From Brachybacterium sp. YJGR34 (GTDB lineage: Bacteria > Actinomycetota > Actinomycetes > Actinomycetales > Dermabacteraceae), in assembly GCF_003347015.1 (NCBI RefSeq), contig NZ_PNFB01000008.1, positions 1 to 64,000 on the forward strand: DNA of 64,000 nucleotides. Direction: 5' to 3'. The position numbers and the translations under genes are program-made. The notes under the pieces are model-generated. The model was not told where the DNA came from. It saw only the letters and a list, made by a program, of their open reading frames with translations, and ran no database searches. Shown piece by piece: positions 6,755-14,896 of this stretch. The first letter of the stretch is position 1; each line of letters begins with the position of its first letter.

Positions 6755-8890
6755 ATGACACAGGAATCCGCCTTCGACCTGACCGCGGAGCGCGCCCACA
6801 AGGCCGCTCCGGAGCGCATCGCCGCCGACGAGACCCGCTTCCGGGCGATCGCCGATGCCCTCGATGCCGACATCGCCGCGCTCGAGGCGCATCTGGACGA
6901 CGCCCTGACCCGTCGGACCGGCGATGCGCAGGGGCGGGTGGAGCGCGAGGCCCACGTTGACCACGCCCGGCGCCGCCTGCGGAGCCTGCGCGGCATCCGT
7001 CGAGACGTCGTGCTGGGGCGGATGCTCCCGGCGGACGGCGGGGAGGCGGTGTACGTGGGCCGGCAGGGCGTGCGGGACGCGGCGGGCCGGGTGCTGCTGG
7101 TGGACTGGCGCTCCCCGGCCGCCGAGCCCTTCTTCTCCGCCACCCGCTCCCGCCCCCATGGCCTGGTCTCCCGCCGTCGCTACCGCTGGGCCGGTGGTCG
7201 GGTCCGCGACTACTGGGACGAGTCGCTCACGGACGGACCGGAACGGGCCGGGGAGAGCCTCGACGAGGAGTCCGCGCTGCTGACCGCCCTCGCCCGCGCC
7301 CGCAGCCCGCGGATGCAGGACGTGCTGACCACCCTCGCCGCCGATCAGGACGCGATCATCCGTGCCGGGGCGGCCCGGCCGCTGGTCGTGGACGGGGGAC
7401 CGGGCACGGGCAAGACCGTCGTGGCCCTGCACCGTGCCGCCTACCTGCTCCATCACGACCCCCGCCTGCGCGAGGGGCGCGGAGAGGTGCTGGTCGTCGG
7501 CCCCCATCGCCCCTATCTGCACTACGTCGCCGACGTCCTGCCCCATCTCGGGGAGGACGGGGTGCGCACCTGCACCCTGGCGGATCTCGTGCCGGAGGGC
7601 GCCGCAGCGGGCGCGGAGGCGGACCCCGCCGTCGCCGCGCTCAAGGGCCGGCAGGTCATGGTCGAGGCGATCGAGCCGGCCGTCGCCCTCTACGAGGAGC
7701 CGCCCACCGCACCGCACGAGGCCCGGACGCCCTGGGGGAGCGCGATCGTCGACGCGGGGCTCTGGGCCGAGGTGTTCGGCGCCGTCGACCCCGGGACGCC
7801 GCACAACCTCGCGCGCGAGGAGCTGCGCGAGGAGCTCGCCGAGGTCGTCGCCGCGCAGCTCGAGGAGCATCCCGGGATCGACGCGGTCCGCGAGGAGCTC
7901 CGGCGGGACGAGGAGCTCGAGCGGATCCTCCGCCGTGCCTGGCCGCTCCTGACGGCGACCGATCTGCTGGGCGATCTCTACGAGGTCCCCGCCTATCTGC
8001 GGCGCTGCGCCCCGTCGCTGGGCGAGGAGCAGGTCCGTCTGCTCCAGCGCGTGCGGCCGCGGGAGTGGACCGTCTCCGACCTGCCGCTGCTGGACGCCCT
8101 CCGGCACCGCCTCGGAGATCCGGGGGCCGAGGAGCGCCGTCGCCGCGTCCGGGCCGCCCAGCGGGAGACGGTCGAGGAGATCGATCTGCTGGTCGAGGAC
8201 CTCATCGCCTCCGACAGCTCCGCGATGCAGGAGATGTCCATGCTGCGGGGGGACGACCTCCGCCACGCCCTCGAGGACCGCGCCACGGTCCCGGTGCCCC
8301 CGCCCGACGCCCTGGCGGGGCCCTTCGCCCACGTGGTGGTCGACGAGGCGCAGGAGCTCGACGACGCCCAGTGGGCGATGATCCTGCGCCGCTGCCCGTC
8401 GCGCCGCCTGACCCTCGTGGGGGATCGGGCCCAGGCCGCGCACGGCTTCGCCGAGAGCTGGGAACGGCGTCTGGCCCGGGTGGGACTGGAGCGGATCGAC
8501 CGGGCGACCCTCACGCTGAACTACCGCACCCCGCGCGAGATCATGGAGGAGGCCGCCCCGGTGATCCGGGCGGCGCTGCCGGACGCGAACGTGCCCACCT
8601 CCCTGCGCACGACGGGCACGCCCGTGCGCCGCGGCCGCGTCGAGGAGCTGCAGGAGGTCCTCGCGGCCTGGCTCGCCGCGCACGAGGAGGGGACCGCGGC
8701 GGTCATCGGCGACGGGACGCACCCGAGCGGGCCGCGGGTGCGCTCGCTGACGCCCGCCCTGGCCAAGGGCCTCGAGTTCGATCTCGTGGTGCTGATGGCC
8801 CCCGAGGCCCTCGGTGAGGGCCTCGAGGGGGCCGTCGCCCGCTACGTGGCGATGACGCGCGCGACCGCCGAGCTGGTGATGCTCGCCTGA
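6755..8890 (+). CDS. helR: HelR-type RNA polymerase recycling motor ATPase
   Basis: The 711-residue protein is a superfamily 1 helicase-like ATPase of the HelD/HelR group. The N-terminus (to about 80) is a charged helical hairpin, as in HelD proteins that insert into the RNA polymerase secondary channel. Walker A is GGPGTGKT (214-221); the Walker B DEAQ is near 530; late helicase motifs (KGLEFD, YVAMTRA) lie close to the C-terminus. HelR proteins displace rifamycins and release stalled polymerase from DNA. The RAE upstream is what separates this from plain HelD or UvrD. The start ATG 6755 has CGGGGAGAC before it; the frame is open to 6641 but that part covers the RAE. The stop is only 3 bases from the end of the convergent peptide transporter gene. 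Confidence 0.88.
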   Translation: MTQESAFDLTAERAHKAAPERIAADETRFRAIADALDADIAALEAHLDDALTRRTGDAQGRVEREAHVDHARRRLRSLRGIRRDVVLGRMLPADGGEAVYVGRQGVRDAAGRVLLVDWRSPAAEPFFSATRSRPHGLVSRRRYRWAGGRVRDYWDESLTDGPERAGESLDEESALLTALARARSPRMQDVLTTLAADQDAIIRAGAARPLVVDGGPGTGKTVVALHRAAYLLHHDPRLREGRGEVLVVGPHRPYLHYVADVLPHLGEDGVRTCTLADLVPEGAAAGAEADPAVAALKGRQVMVEAIEPAVALYEEPPTAPHEARTPWGSAIVDAGLWAEVFGAVDPGTPHNLAREELREELAEVVAAQLEEHPGIDAVREELRRDEELERILRRAWPLLTATDLLGDLYEVPAYLRRCAPSLGEEQVRLLQRVRPREWTVSDLPLLDALRHRLGDPGAEERRRRVRAAQRETVEEIDLLVEDLIASDSSAMQEMSMLRGDDLRHALEDRATVPVPPPDALAGPFAHVVVDEAQELDDAQWAMILRRCPSRRLTLVGDRAQAAHGFAESWERRLARVGLERIDRATLTLNYRTPREIMEEAAPVIRAALPDANVPTSLRTTGTPVRRGRVEELQEVLAAWLAAHEEGTAAVIGDGTHPSGPRVRSLTPALAKGLEFDLVVLMAPEALGEGLEGAVARYVAMTRATAELVMLA

Positions 8891-8893
8891 GGG

Positions 8894-10369
8894 TCAGCGC
8901 ACCCCGCGCATCGCCCGTCCCACGGGCTTCGCGATCGCCAGCATGATCAGGCCCAGCCCGATGGTGACGACGCCGAGCACGCCGAAGTACAGCACCTCGT
9001 TCTCCGCCGAGTAGAAGGTCGCCAGCGCCCCCGAGAGGGCGGTGCCCAGCGCCACCGCGAGGTAGTACAGGCTCATCATCATCACGGGGAAGGCCGTCGG
9101 CGCGAGCTTGGTGGCGAGGGAGAGGCCGACGGGGGAGAGCCACAGCTCGCCGAGGGTGGCCACCACCATGATCATCGCGATCCAGATCACCGGCACCGCG
9201 ACCACGTTCGCCATCGGCAGGAACAGGAGGAACGCCGAGCCCATGAGGATGATGCCCACCCCGAACTTGCGCGGCGTGGTGGGCTGACGGGTGCCCAGCT
9301 TCGTCCACACCGCCGCCATCACGGGCGCGAGGGTGATGATGAAGAAGGGGTTGAAGGACTGCACCCAGGAGATCGGCATCTCCCAGCCCAGGATCATGCG
9401 GTCGAGCCTGGTGTCGGAGTACAGGGTGATGACCGTGAACTGCTGCTGGAACAGCGCGAAGAAGGCCGAGGTGCCCAGGAACAGCGGGATGAAGGCGAGC
9501 ACCCGGGAGTGCTCCTCCGCGTCGACCTTCGACGAGGTGAGCAGCAGGGCGAAGATGACGACCGCGCCCACCACGGACAGGCCCACCACGATCGCGGCGA
9601 GGTTGTTCGCGGTGACCACGCCGGTGAGGACCAGCACGATCACCAGCAGCAGGACGCCCAGGGCGATGCCGCCCCAGACGGGGTACATCCGGCGGGGCAG
9701 GGGATCGGGGACGTGGTGCACGCTCTCGGGCAGCCCCTTGCGGGTGAGCGTGTACTGGAGCAGACCGAGCGCCATGCCGACCGCGGCCAGGCCGAAGCCC
9801 AGGTGGAAGCCCCAGGACTGCTGGGCGAACCCGGTCACCAGCGGGCCCAGCAGACCACCGATGTTGATGCCCATGTAGTAGATGGAGAACCCGGCGTCGC
9901 GGCGCGGGTCGTCCCGCGAGTACAGCGCGCCGACCAGGGTCGCGGAGGTCGACTTCAGGCCGCCGGAGCCGATGCCCACCAGCAGCAGGCCGACGATCAG
10001 ACCGGGCACGCCCGGGATCAGCGCCAGGGAGAGGTGCCCCAGCATGATCAGCAGCGCGCTGGCGAACAGCGTCCGCTCGGGTCCCAGCAGCCGGTCCGAG
10101 ACCAGGGCGCCGAGGATCGAGAACAGGTAGACCGAACCGCCGTAGGCGCCGACGATGCTCAGCGCGACGGTCTCGTCGATCCCCAGCCCGCCCTGCGTGG
10201 CGGAGAAGTACATGTAGATCGCGAGGATGCCCTGCATGCCGTAGAAGCTGAAGCGCTCCCACAGCTCCACGCTGAACAGGTTCGCGAGCGGTCGGGGCTG
10301 ACCGAAGAAGGTCCGGCCCGACGGATTGTGCACGGAGGTGCCGGTCTCGGGTGCGTCGGAGGAGTTCAC
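8894..10369 (-). CDS. Proton-dependent oligopeptide transporter (POT/PTR family)
   Basis: The 491-residue protein has 12-14 hydrophobic helices and the POT signature ELWERF (35-40, the ExxERF proton-coupling motif) followed by SFYGMQ. A second family stretch, FSIYYMGINIGGLLGPL, lies near residue 165. It should import di- and tripeptides with protons across the cell membrane. The start is GTG 10369, placed 8 bases after a well-formed promoter (TTGGAC, 17 bases, GACAAT), suggesting a leaderless transcript. The short Ser/Thr/Pro-rich N-terminus is cytoplasmic. The 3' end nearly touches helR, which is convergent. No peptidase lies next to it. Confidence 0.9.
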   Translation of the reverse strand: MNSSDAPETGTSVHNPSGRTFFGQPRPLANLFSVELWERFSFYGMQGILAIYMYFSATQGGLGIDETVALSIVGAYGGSVYLFSILGALVSDRLLGPERTLFASALLIMLGHLSLALIPGVPGLIVGLLLVGIGSGGLKSTSATLVGALYSRDDPRRDAGFSIYYMGINIGGLLGPLVTGFAQQSWGFHLGFGLAAVGMALGLLQYTLTRKGLPESVHHVPDPLPRRMYPVWGGIALGVLLLVIVLVLTGVVTANNLAAIVVGLSVVGAVVIFALLLTSSKVDAEEHSRVLAFIPLFLGTSAFFALFQQQFTVITLYSDTRLDRMILGWEMPISWVQSFNPFFIITLAPVMAAVWTKLGTRQPTTPRKFGVGIILMGSAFLLFLPMANVVAVPVIWIAMIMVVATLGELWLSPVGLSLATKLAPTAFPVMMMSLYYLAVALGTALSGALATFYSAENEVLYFGVLGVVTIGLGLIMLAIAKPVGRAMRGVR

Positions 10370-10377
10370 GAATGCTG

Positions 10378-10406
10378 ATTGTCCGTCACCGGAGGGCGAA
10401 GTCCAA
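10378..10406 (-). promoter_or_regulatory. Promoter of the peptide transporter gene
   Basis: On the minus strand TTGGAC (10401-10406) and GACAAT (10378-10383) are 17 bases apart, and the -10 ends 8 bases before the GTG start at 10369. This is one of the best-formed promoters in the window. Confidence 0.6.
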
Positions 10407-10430
10407 GAGCACGGCGCGTCGTGTGATCGG

Positions 10431-11939
10431 TCAGTCGTGCGGGGAGAGGTCCGGCATCTGCCGCAGGCCGAACTCGTGGCGCAGCACCCGCTGCGCCGCG
10501 TGCCAGCCGCTCATGCCGTGCACGCCGGGTCCCGGCGGGGTCGCCGAGGAGCAGAGGTACCAGCCGGTGTCCGCCAGGCGGTACGGGTCGAAGCGGGCGG
10601 TGGGCCGCGCGACCATCCCGTACATCGTCACCCGTCCCATCGAGATGTCCCCGCCGACCAGCGACGGGTTGTGGCGCGGCATGTCGGCCGCGCTGACGCC
10701 GCGGGAGGTGACGATCAGATCCCGGAAGCCCGGGGCGAAGCGCTCGATCTGGCGGGTGACCAGCTCCGTGGGGTCTGTGGGGTCCCCGGCGGGGACGTGC
10801 GCGTAGGCCCAGAGCGGTCGCAGCCCGTCGTGCCGGCGGGAGGGGTCGGCCACCGAGGGGTCGGAGACCAGGGTCATCGGGCGGTCGGGGAGGCGACCGG
10901 CGGCGACCTGCGCCTCCGCCGCGGCCATCTGGGCGCGCGTGCCGCCGAGGTGCTGGGTGCCCGCCCGGCCCACCTCGCCGTCGCGCCACGGCACCGGGCC
11001 CGAGAGCACGAAATCGACCTTCGCGGCCGCGTCCCCGTGGGGGAAGGCGCGCAGCGCCCGCTCCAGGGAGCGGGGGAGGCGGCCTCCGAGGATGTCGGCC
11101 GCGGCACCGGCCGGGGTGTCCAGCAGCACGGCCCGCGCGGCCGGCACGTCCCGCCAGGTGCGCACGCGGTGGCCGGTGCGGATCGTGCCGCCGTGGGCGC
11201 GCAGGTCCTGGGCCAGCACGTCGATGATGGCCTGGGAGCCGCCGACGGGGATCGGCCAGCCGACGCCGTGGGCGATCGTCCCCAGCAGCGTGGCGGTCGC
11301 GCTGAGAGCGAGCGAGGGCAGGCGGCCGATCGCATGGGCGGCCACGCCGGTGAGCAGGGCGCGGGCTCGCTCGGTGCGCAGCGGGAGGTCCCAGGCGGGC
11401 GTGCCCTGGAGACCGATCATGCCGCCGAACAGCGGGGCGGCGAGCGCCGTGGCGGGGGTCAGCAGCGCCGGGGGGATCGAGCGCTTGTCGCCGAGGGCGA
11501 GCTCGACCACGAGGTCCTGCTGCCGGGCGAGGGTGCCGAGCGTGGCCTTCCAGAGGCGCCCGTCGGCTCCGAGGCCGTCGGCGGTGCGCTCGACGTCGTG
11601 CCAGGCGATGGCCGCGGGCTCGTCGTCCAGCGGCTGGGCGTAGGAGGCCTCCGGGGAGATCGCCTCGACGCCGCGGGCGCGGACGTCGAAAGCGGCGAAG
11701 AAGGGGCTCGCGAGCGCGAGCGGATGCACGGCGGAGCAGATGTCGTGGACGATCCCCGGCGCGAGGCCGAGGTCGAGGGTGCGGGCGCCCCCGCCGATCG
11801 TGTCCTCGGACTCGAGGACCTCGACGCTCAGGCCGGCGCGGGCGAGGGTCACCGCAGCGGAGAGGCCGTTGGGGCCGGAACCGACCACGACGGCGTCGAC
11901 CTCGGGGCGCGAGAACGGGGACGCGGTCGACGGGGCCAT
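10431..11939 (-). CDS. FAD-dependent oxidoreductase of the phytoene desaturase-like family
   Basis: The 502-residue protein begins with a Rossmann dinucleotide-binding motif, VVVGSGPNGLSAA (about 18-30), followed by an acidic ribose-binding strand (EVLESE) and GGGARTL. The C-terminus carries the second FAD-binding segment of this family (GVHGMSGWHAAQRVL). It resembles the CrtI/PYROXD2-like 'phytoene dehydrogenase-related' proteins widespread in actinobacteria. No carotenoid synthesis gene is nearby, so a carotenoid substrate is not supported. The start ATG 11939 is 6 bases after TAGACT, a leaderless layout. It is divergent from the siderophore-interacting protein gene across 79 bases. Confidence 0.85.
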   Translation of the reverse strand: MAPSTASPFSRPEVDAVVVGSGPNGLSAAVTLARAGLSVEVLESEDTIGGGARTLDLGLAPGIVHDICSAVHPLALASPFFAAFDVRARGVEAISPEASYAQPLDDEPAAIAWHDVERTADGLGADGRLWKATLGTLARQQDLVVELALGDKRSIPPALLTPATALAAPLFGGMIGLQGTPAWDLPLRTERARALLTGVAAHAIGRLPSLALSATATLLGTIAHGVGWPIPVGGSQAIIDVLAQDLRAHGGTIRTGHRVRTWRDVPAARAVLLDTPAGAAADILGGRLPRSLERALRAFPHGDAAAKVDFVLSGPVPWRDGEVGRAGTQHLGGTRAQMAAAEAQVAAGRLPDRPMTLVSDPSVADPSRRHDGLRPLWAYAHVPAGDPTDPTELVTRQIERFAPGFRDLIVTSRGVSAADMPRHNPSLVGGDISMGRVTMYGMVARPTARFDPYRLADTGWYLCSSATPPGPGVHGMSGWHAAQRVLRHEFGLRQMPDLSPHD

Positions 11940-11945
11940 GGCCCC

Positions 11946-11951
11946 AGTCTA
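11946..11951 (-). promoter_or_regulatory. -10 box of the phytoene desaturase-like gene
   Basis: TAGACT on the minus strand ends 6 bases before ATG 11939, indicating a leaderless transcript. Confidence 0.5.
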
Positions 11952-11984
11952 GGTGTCCGGGCCGTGAGACGAGGCGCGAGTGTA

Positions 11985-12012
11985 TTTACGTCACGCCGAT
12001 GTCGCGTAATCT
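11985..12012 (+). promoter_or_regulatory. Promoter of the siderophore-interacting protein gene
   Basis: TTTACG (11985-11990) and TAATCT (12007-12012) are separated by 16 bases and the -10 ends 6 bases before ATG 12019. The stretch is AT-rich against its surroundings. I looked for a DtxR/IdeR iron box and saw none, so iron control is not supported by the visible sequence. Confidence 0.6.
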
Positions 12013-12018
12013 GAGGGC

Positions 12019-12867
12019 ATGCAGACCACGTCAGCCCAGACCAGCCCCGCCGCGACCACGGCGCGCAAGCCCAAGCGCCAGGCCGTGCTGGAGGTGCTGG
12101 CCAAGGCCCGCATCTCCCCGCGCCTGCTCCGCCTCACCCTCGGTGGCGAGCAGTACGCGCAGCTGCACCGCAACGAGCAGGCCGATGCCTACGTCAAGCT
12201 CCTGATCCCGGACCCGGCCTCGGGCCTCCAGCCGCCCTACGATCTCGACGCGCTGCGGGCGGAGAATCCCGAGCTGCTTCCCGTCCGTCGCACCTACACC
12301 GTGCGCTCCTGGGACGACGCGAAGCAGCAGCTGGACATCGATGTGGTGCTCCACGGCGATGGCGAGGGGGACGGCGTGGCCGCCCGCTGGGCGGACCAGG
12401 CGCTGCCCGGGGACCGCATCGCCCTGATGGGCGCCGGCGGCGGCTACACCCCGCTCGCGGACTCTGCCGCGCACCTGCTCATCGGGGACCACGCCGCACT
12501 GCCCGCGATCGCCGCCTCCCTCGAGGCGATGGACGCCGCCGCGACGGGGCGGGTGCTGATCCAGCTCGAGCACGAGGAGGACCGGCTCGCGCTGACGCGC
12601 CCGGAGGGCGTGCAGCTGGACTGGGTCATCGGCAGCCGCGAGGATCTGCGGGCGGCGGTCGCCGCGCTCGATCTCTCCGACGTCGGCGGGCTGCAGGTGT
12701 TCTGCCACGCCGAGCGCGGCCTGACCAAGCAGCTGCGTCGTCTGCTGGTGACGGAGGCCGGCATCCCGCGCGAGAACCTCTCGATCTCCGCCTACTGGGC
12801 GCTGGGACGGATCGAGGACCAGTTCCAGGCGGAGAAGCGCGAGCCGATCGGCGCGATCGACGGATGA
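12019..12867 (+). CDS. Siderophore-interacting protein (ViuB-type FAD reductase)
   Basis: This 282-residue cytoplasmic flavoprotein belongs to the siderophore-interacting / ViuB family, which reduces ferric siderophores to release iron. The FAD-binding motif RTYT (91-94, in RRTYTVRSWD) and the C-terminal SISAYWALGR element, typical of the NAD(P)H-binding half, are visible. The first 20 residues are a basic, Ala/Thr-rich leader with no hydrophobic segment. It overlaps the following tag gene by 4 bases (ATGA), so the two are translationally coupled, although no link between iron release and base repair is obvious. Length fits the family (about 250-290). Confidence 0.88.
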   Translation: MQTTSAQTSPAATTARKPKRQAVLEVLAKARISPRLLRLTLGGEQYAQLHRNEQADAYVKLLIPDPASGLQPPYDLDALRAENPELLPVRRTYTVRSWDDAKQQLDIDVVLHGDGEGDGVAARWADQALPGDRIALMGAGGGYTPLADSAAHLLIGDHAALPAIAASLEAMDAAATGRVLIQLEHEEDRLALTRPEGVQLDWVIGSREDLRAAVAALDLSDVGGLQVFCHAERGLTKQLRRLLVTEAGIPRENLSISAYWALGRIEDQFQAEKREPIGAIDG

Positions 12868-13514
12868 GCTCCCTGGCCGTCGGGGCCGACGGGCTGGCCC
12901 GTCCGGTGTGGGCCTCCGTCCACGAGGACCTGCGCCTCTACTACGACACCGAATGGGGGATGCCGGTCCGCGACGAGCGCGGCGTCTTCGAGCGCCTGGC
13001 GCTCGAGGGCTTCCAGTCCGGGCTGAGCTGGGCGACCATCCTGCGGCGCCGGGAGGGCTTCCGGCGCGCCTTCGCGGGCTTCGAGCCCGAGGCGGTCGCC
13101 GGCTTCGGGGAGGCCGAGATCGAGCGCCTCCTGGAGGACCCGGGCATCATCCGCCACCGCGGCAAGGTCGAGGCGACCGTCTCCAACGCTCGCGCGGTGA
13201 TCGCGCTGCGCGAGGCCGAGGGGATGGGAGCGCACGGCACGCTGGGCCCCGGGGCGACGCTCGCGGACCTGGTGTGGTCCTACCGACCGGAGCGCACCCC
13301 GCTCCCGCGCACCGCCGAGGAGGTCCCCACCACCAGCGCCGAGTCGATCGCCCTGGCGAAGGAGCTCAAGCGCCGCGGCTTCCGCTTCGTGGGCCCCACC
13401 ACGATGTTCGCGCTGTTGGAGGCGCTCGGCGTGGTGGACACCCACCTGCTGGGCTCCCACCGCCGTGGCACGTCGGGGGTATGGACCGCGGAGGGGACCC
13501 CCGCCGCGTCATGA
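12864..13514 (+). CDS. tag: DNA-3-methyladenine glycosylase I, variant lacking the zinc site
   Basis: The 216-residue protein carries most of the Tag signature: YYDTEWG (26-32), LALEGFQSGLSW with the presumed catalytic Glu48, ILRRREGFRRAF, and RRGFRFVGPTTMFALLEALGVVDTHL. Tag removes 3-methyladenine from DNA in base-excision repair. In the E. coli enzyme a zinc 'snap' uses Cys4, His17, His175 and Cys179. Here the product has no cysteine at all; the N-terminal RCxW element reads ARPVW and the His17 position is Tyr. The fold core is otherwise intact, so activity is plausible without the metal. It is coupled by overlap to the upstream flavoprotein gene. Confidence 0.85.
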   Translation: MSSLAVGADGLARPVWASVHEDLRLYYDTEWGMPVRDERGVFERLALEGFQSGLSWATILRRREGFRRAFAGFEPEAVAGFGEAEIERLLEDPGIIRHRGKVEATVSNARAVIALREAEGMGAHGTLGPGATLADLVWSYRPERTPLPRTAEEVPTTSAESIALAKELKRRGFRFVGPTTMFALLEALGVVDTHLLGSHRRGTSGVWTAEGTPAAS

Positions 13515-13591
13515 TCCGTCATATCGTTCGCGACCGCTGAGCGCGCTCGCGGATCCTTGGTCGGTCAGGTCCGGACGACGAGGGAGGCACC

Positions 13592-14896
13592 GTGAGCACA
13601 GCAGCGATCCACGCGGGATGGAGCGCGCAGGACCGGCATCGCGCCGTCACCCCGCCGGTGTACGCCTCGAGCGCCTACGCGCATCCGGACCACGCATCGC
13701 TCAAGGCGCTGTTCCAGCGCCGCCAGGAGGGATTCGCCTACTCCCGCTCCGGCAACCCCACCACCGTCGTGCTCGAGGAGCGGATCACCGCGCTCGAGGG
13801 CGGCATCGACGCGATCGCCGTCGCCTCCGGACAGGCGGCCACGAGCATCGCCCTGTGCGCCCTCGCCGCGCCCGGCGGGCACGTGGTCGCCTCCTCGCTG
13901 CTGTACGGCGGCACCACCGAGTTCCTCGACGACACCCTCGCCGACTTCGGGGTCAACACCACTGTGGTGGATCCCTGGGACCTGGACGCCTGGGAGCGGG
14001 CCATCACCCCCGCGACCCGCGCCGTGATCGTGGAATCGATCGCGAACCCCGGCGCGCAGCTGGTGGACCTCGACGCGATCAGTGAGATCGCCCATGCCCG
14101 CGACGTCCCCGTGGTGGTCGACTCCACGCTCGCCAGCCCCGCCCTCTACCGCCCCGGCGACCACGGCGCGGACCTCGTCGTGCATTCCGCCACCAAGTAC
14201 CTGTGCGGCCACGGCACCACCATCGGCGGCCTCATCGTCGACACCGGATCCTTCGACGCCCGGCGATGTCCCGAGCGCTGGGAACGCCTCACCACCCTCA
14301 ACCGCCGCTTCGGGGTGACCTTCGCGGACGAGTACGAGCGCGGCGGCTCCGGCCTGCTCGCCTATGCGCGCGCCAAGTACGTGACCGACTTCGGCGCCAC
14401 GCTGCCCGCCGCGAGCGCTCAGCAGATCCTGGTGGGCATCGAGACGCTCGACCTGCGCATGGGCAAGATCAGCGCCGACGCCGCCCTCCTCGCCGCTCGC
14501 CTGCACGAGGCGGCGGGCGTGGCCCGCGTGGACCACCCCACCATCCCCGGCCGCCCGGACGCCGCCCTCGCCGAGCGAGATTTCCCCCGCGGCACCTCCG
14601 GTGTCCTCGCCCTCGAGCTGGCGGGCGGCGAGGAGGCCGCCGCGGCCTTCTGCGACGCGCTCGAGCTGTGGACCCTGGCGGTGAACATCGGCGACGCACG
14701 CTCGCTGGTCTGCCACCCGGGATCCACCACCCACTCCCATCTCACCCCGGCGCAGCGCGAGGCCTGCGGGGTGAGCCCCGGCACCGTCCGCCTCAGCGTG
14801 GGCCTCGAGGACCTCGAGGACCTCTGGAGCGATCTCGAGCGGGGGCTGACGGCCGCGGCACGGACCACGGCGGAGGTGCCCGCCCTCGTCGGGTGA
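13592..14896 (+). CDS. PLP-dependent O-acetylhomoserine sulfhydrylase-type enzyme
   Basis: The 434-residue protein is a fold-type I Cys/Met-metabolism PLP enzyme. Visible are YSRSGNPT (50-57, phosphate-binding region), the GG…ASGQAA turn, and the cofactor lysine Lys202 in HSATKYLCGHG. The closing part, CHPGSTTHSHLTPAQREACGV followed by VRLSVGLED, favours O-acetylhomoserine aminocarboxypropyltransferase (MetY) over cystathionine gamma-synthase. It would make homocysteine from O-acetylhomoserine and sulfide for methionine synthesis. The GTG start has GGGAGG just upstream. The stop overlaps the next start (TGATG at 14894-14898), so the following flavoprotein is probably co-translated. No metX is adjacent. 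Confidence 0.88.
   Translation: MSTAAIHAGWSAQDRHRAVTPPVYASSAYAHPDHASLKALFQRRQEGFAYSRSGNPTTVVLEERITALEGGIDAIAVASGQAATSIALCALAAPGGHVVASSLLYGGTTEFLDDTLADFGVNTTVVDPWDLDAWERAITPATRAVIVESIANPGAQLVDLDAISEIAHARDVPVVVDSTLASPALYRPGDHGADLVVHSATKYLCGHGTTIGGLIVDTGSFDARRCPERWERLTTLNRRFGVTFADEYERGGSGLLAYARAKYVTDFGATLPAASAQQILVGIETLDLRMGKISADAALLAARLHEAAGVARVDHPTIPGRPDAALAERDFPRGTSGVLALELAGGEEAAAAFCDALELWTLAVNIGDARSLVCHPGSTTHSHLTPAQREACGVSPGTVRLSVGLEDLEDLWSDLERGLTAAARTTAEVPALVG

Noticed and set aside
11940-12018. Iron-box (DtxR/IdeR) search upstream of the siderophore-interacting protein gene
   Set aside because: The AT-rich part is explained by the -35/-10 boxes; no TTAGGTTAGCCTAACCTAA-like symmetry is present.
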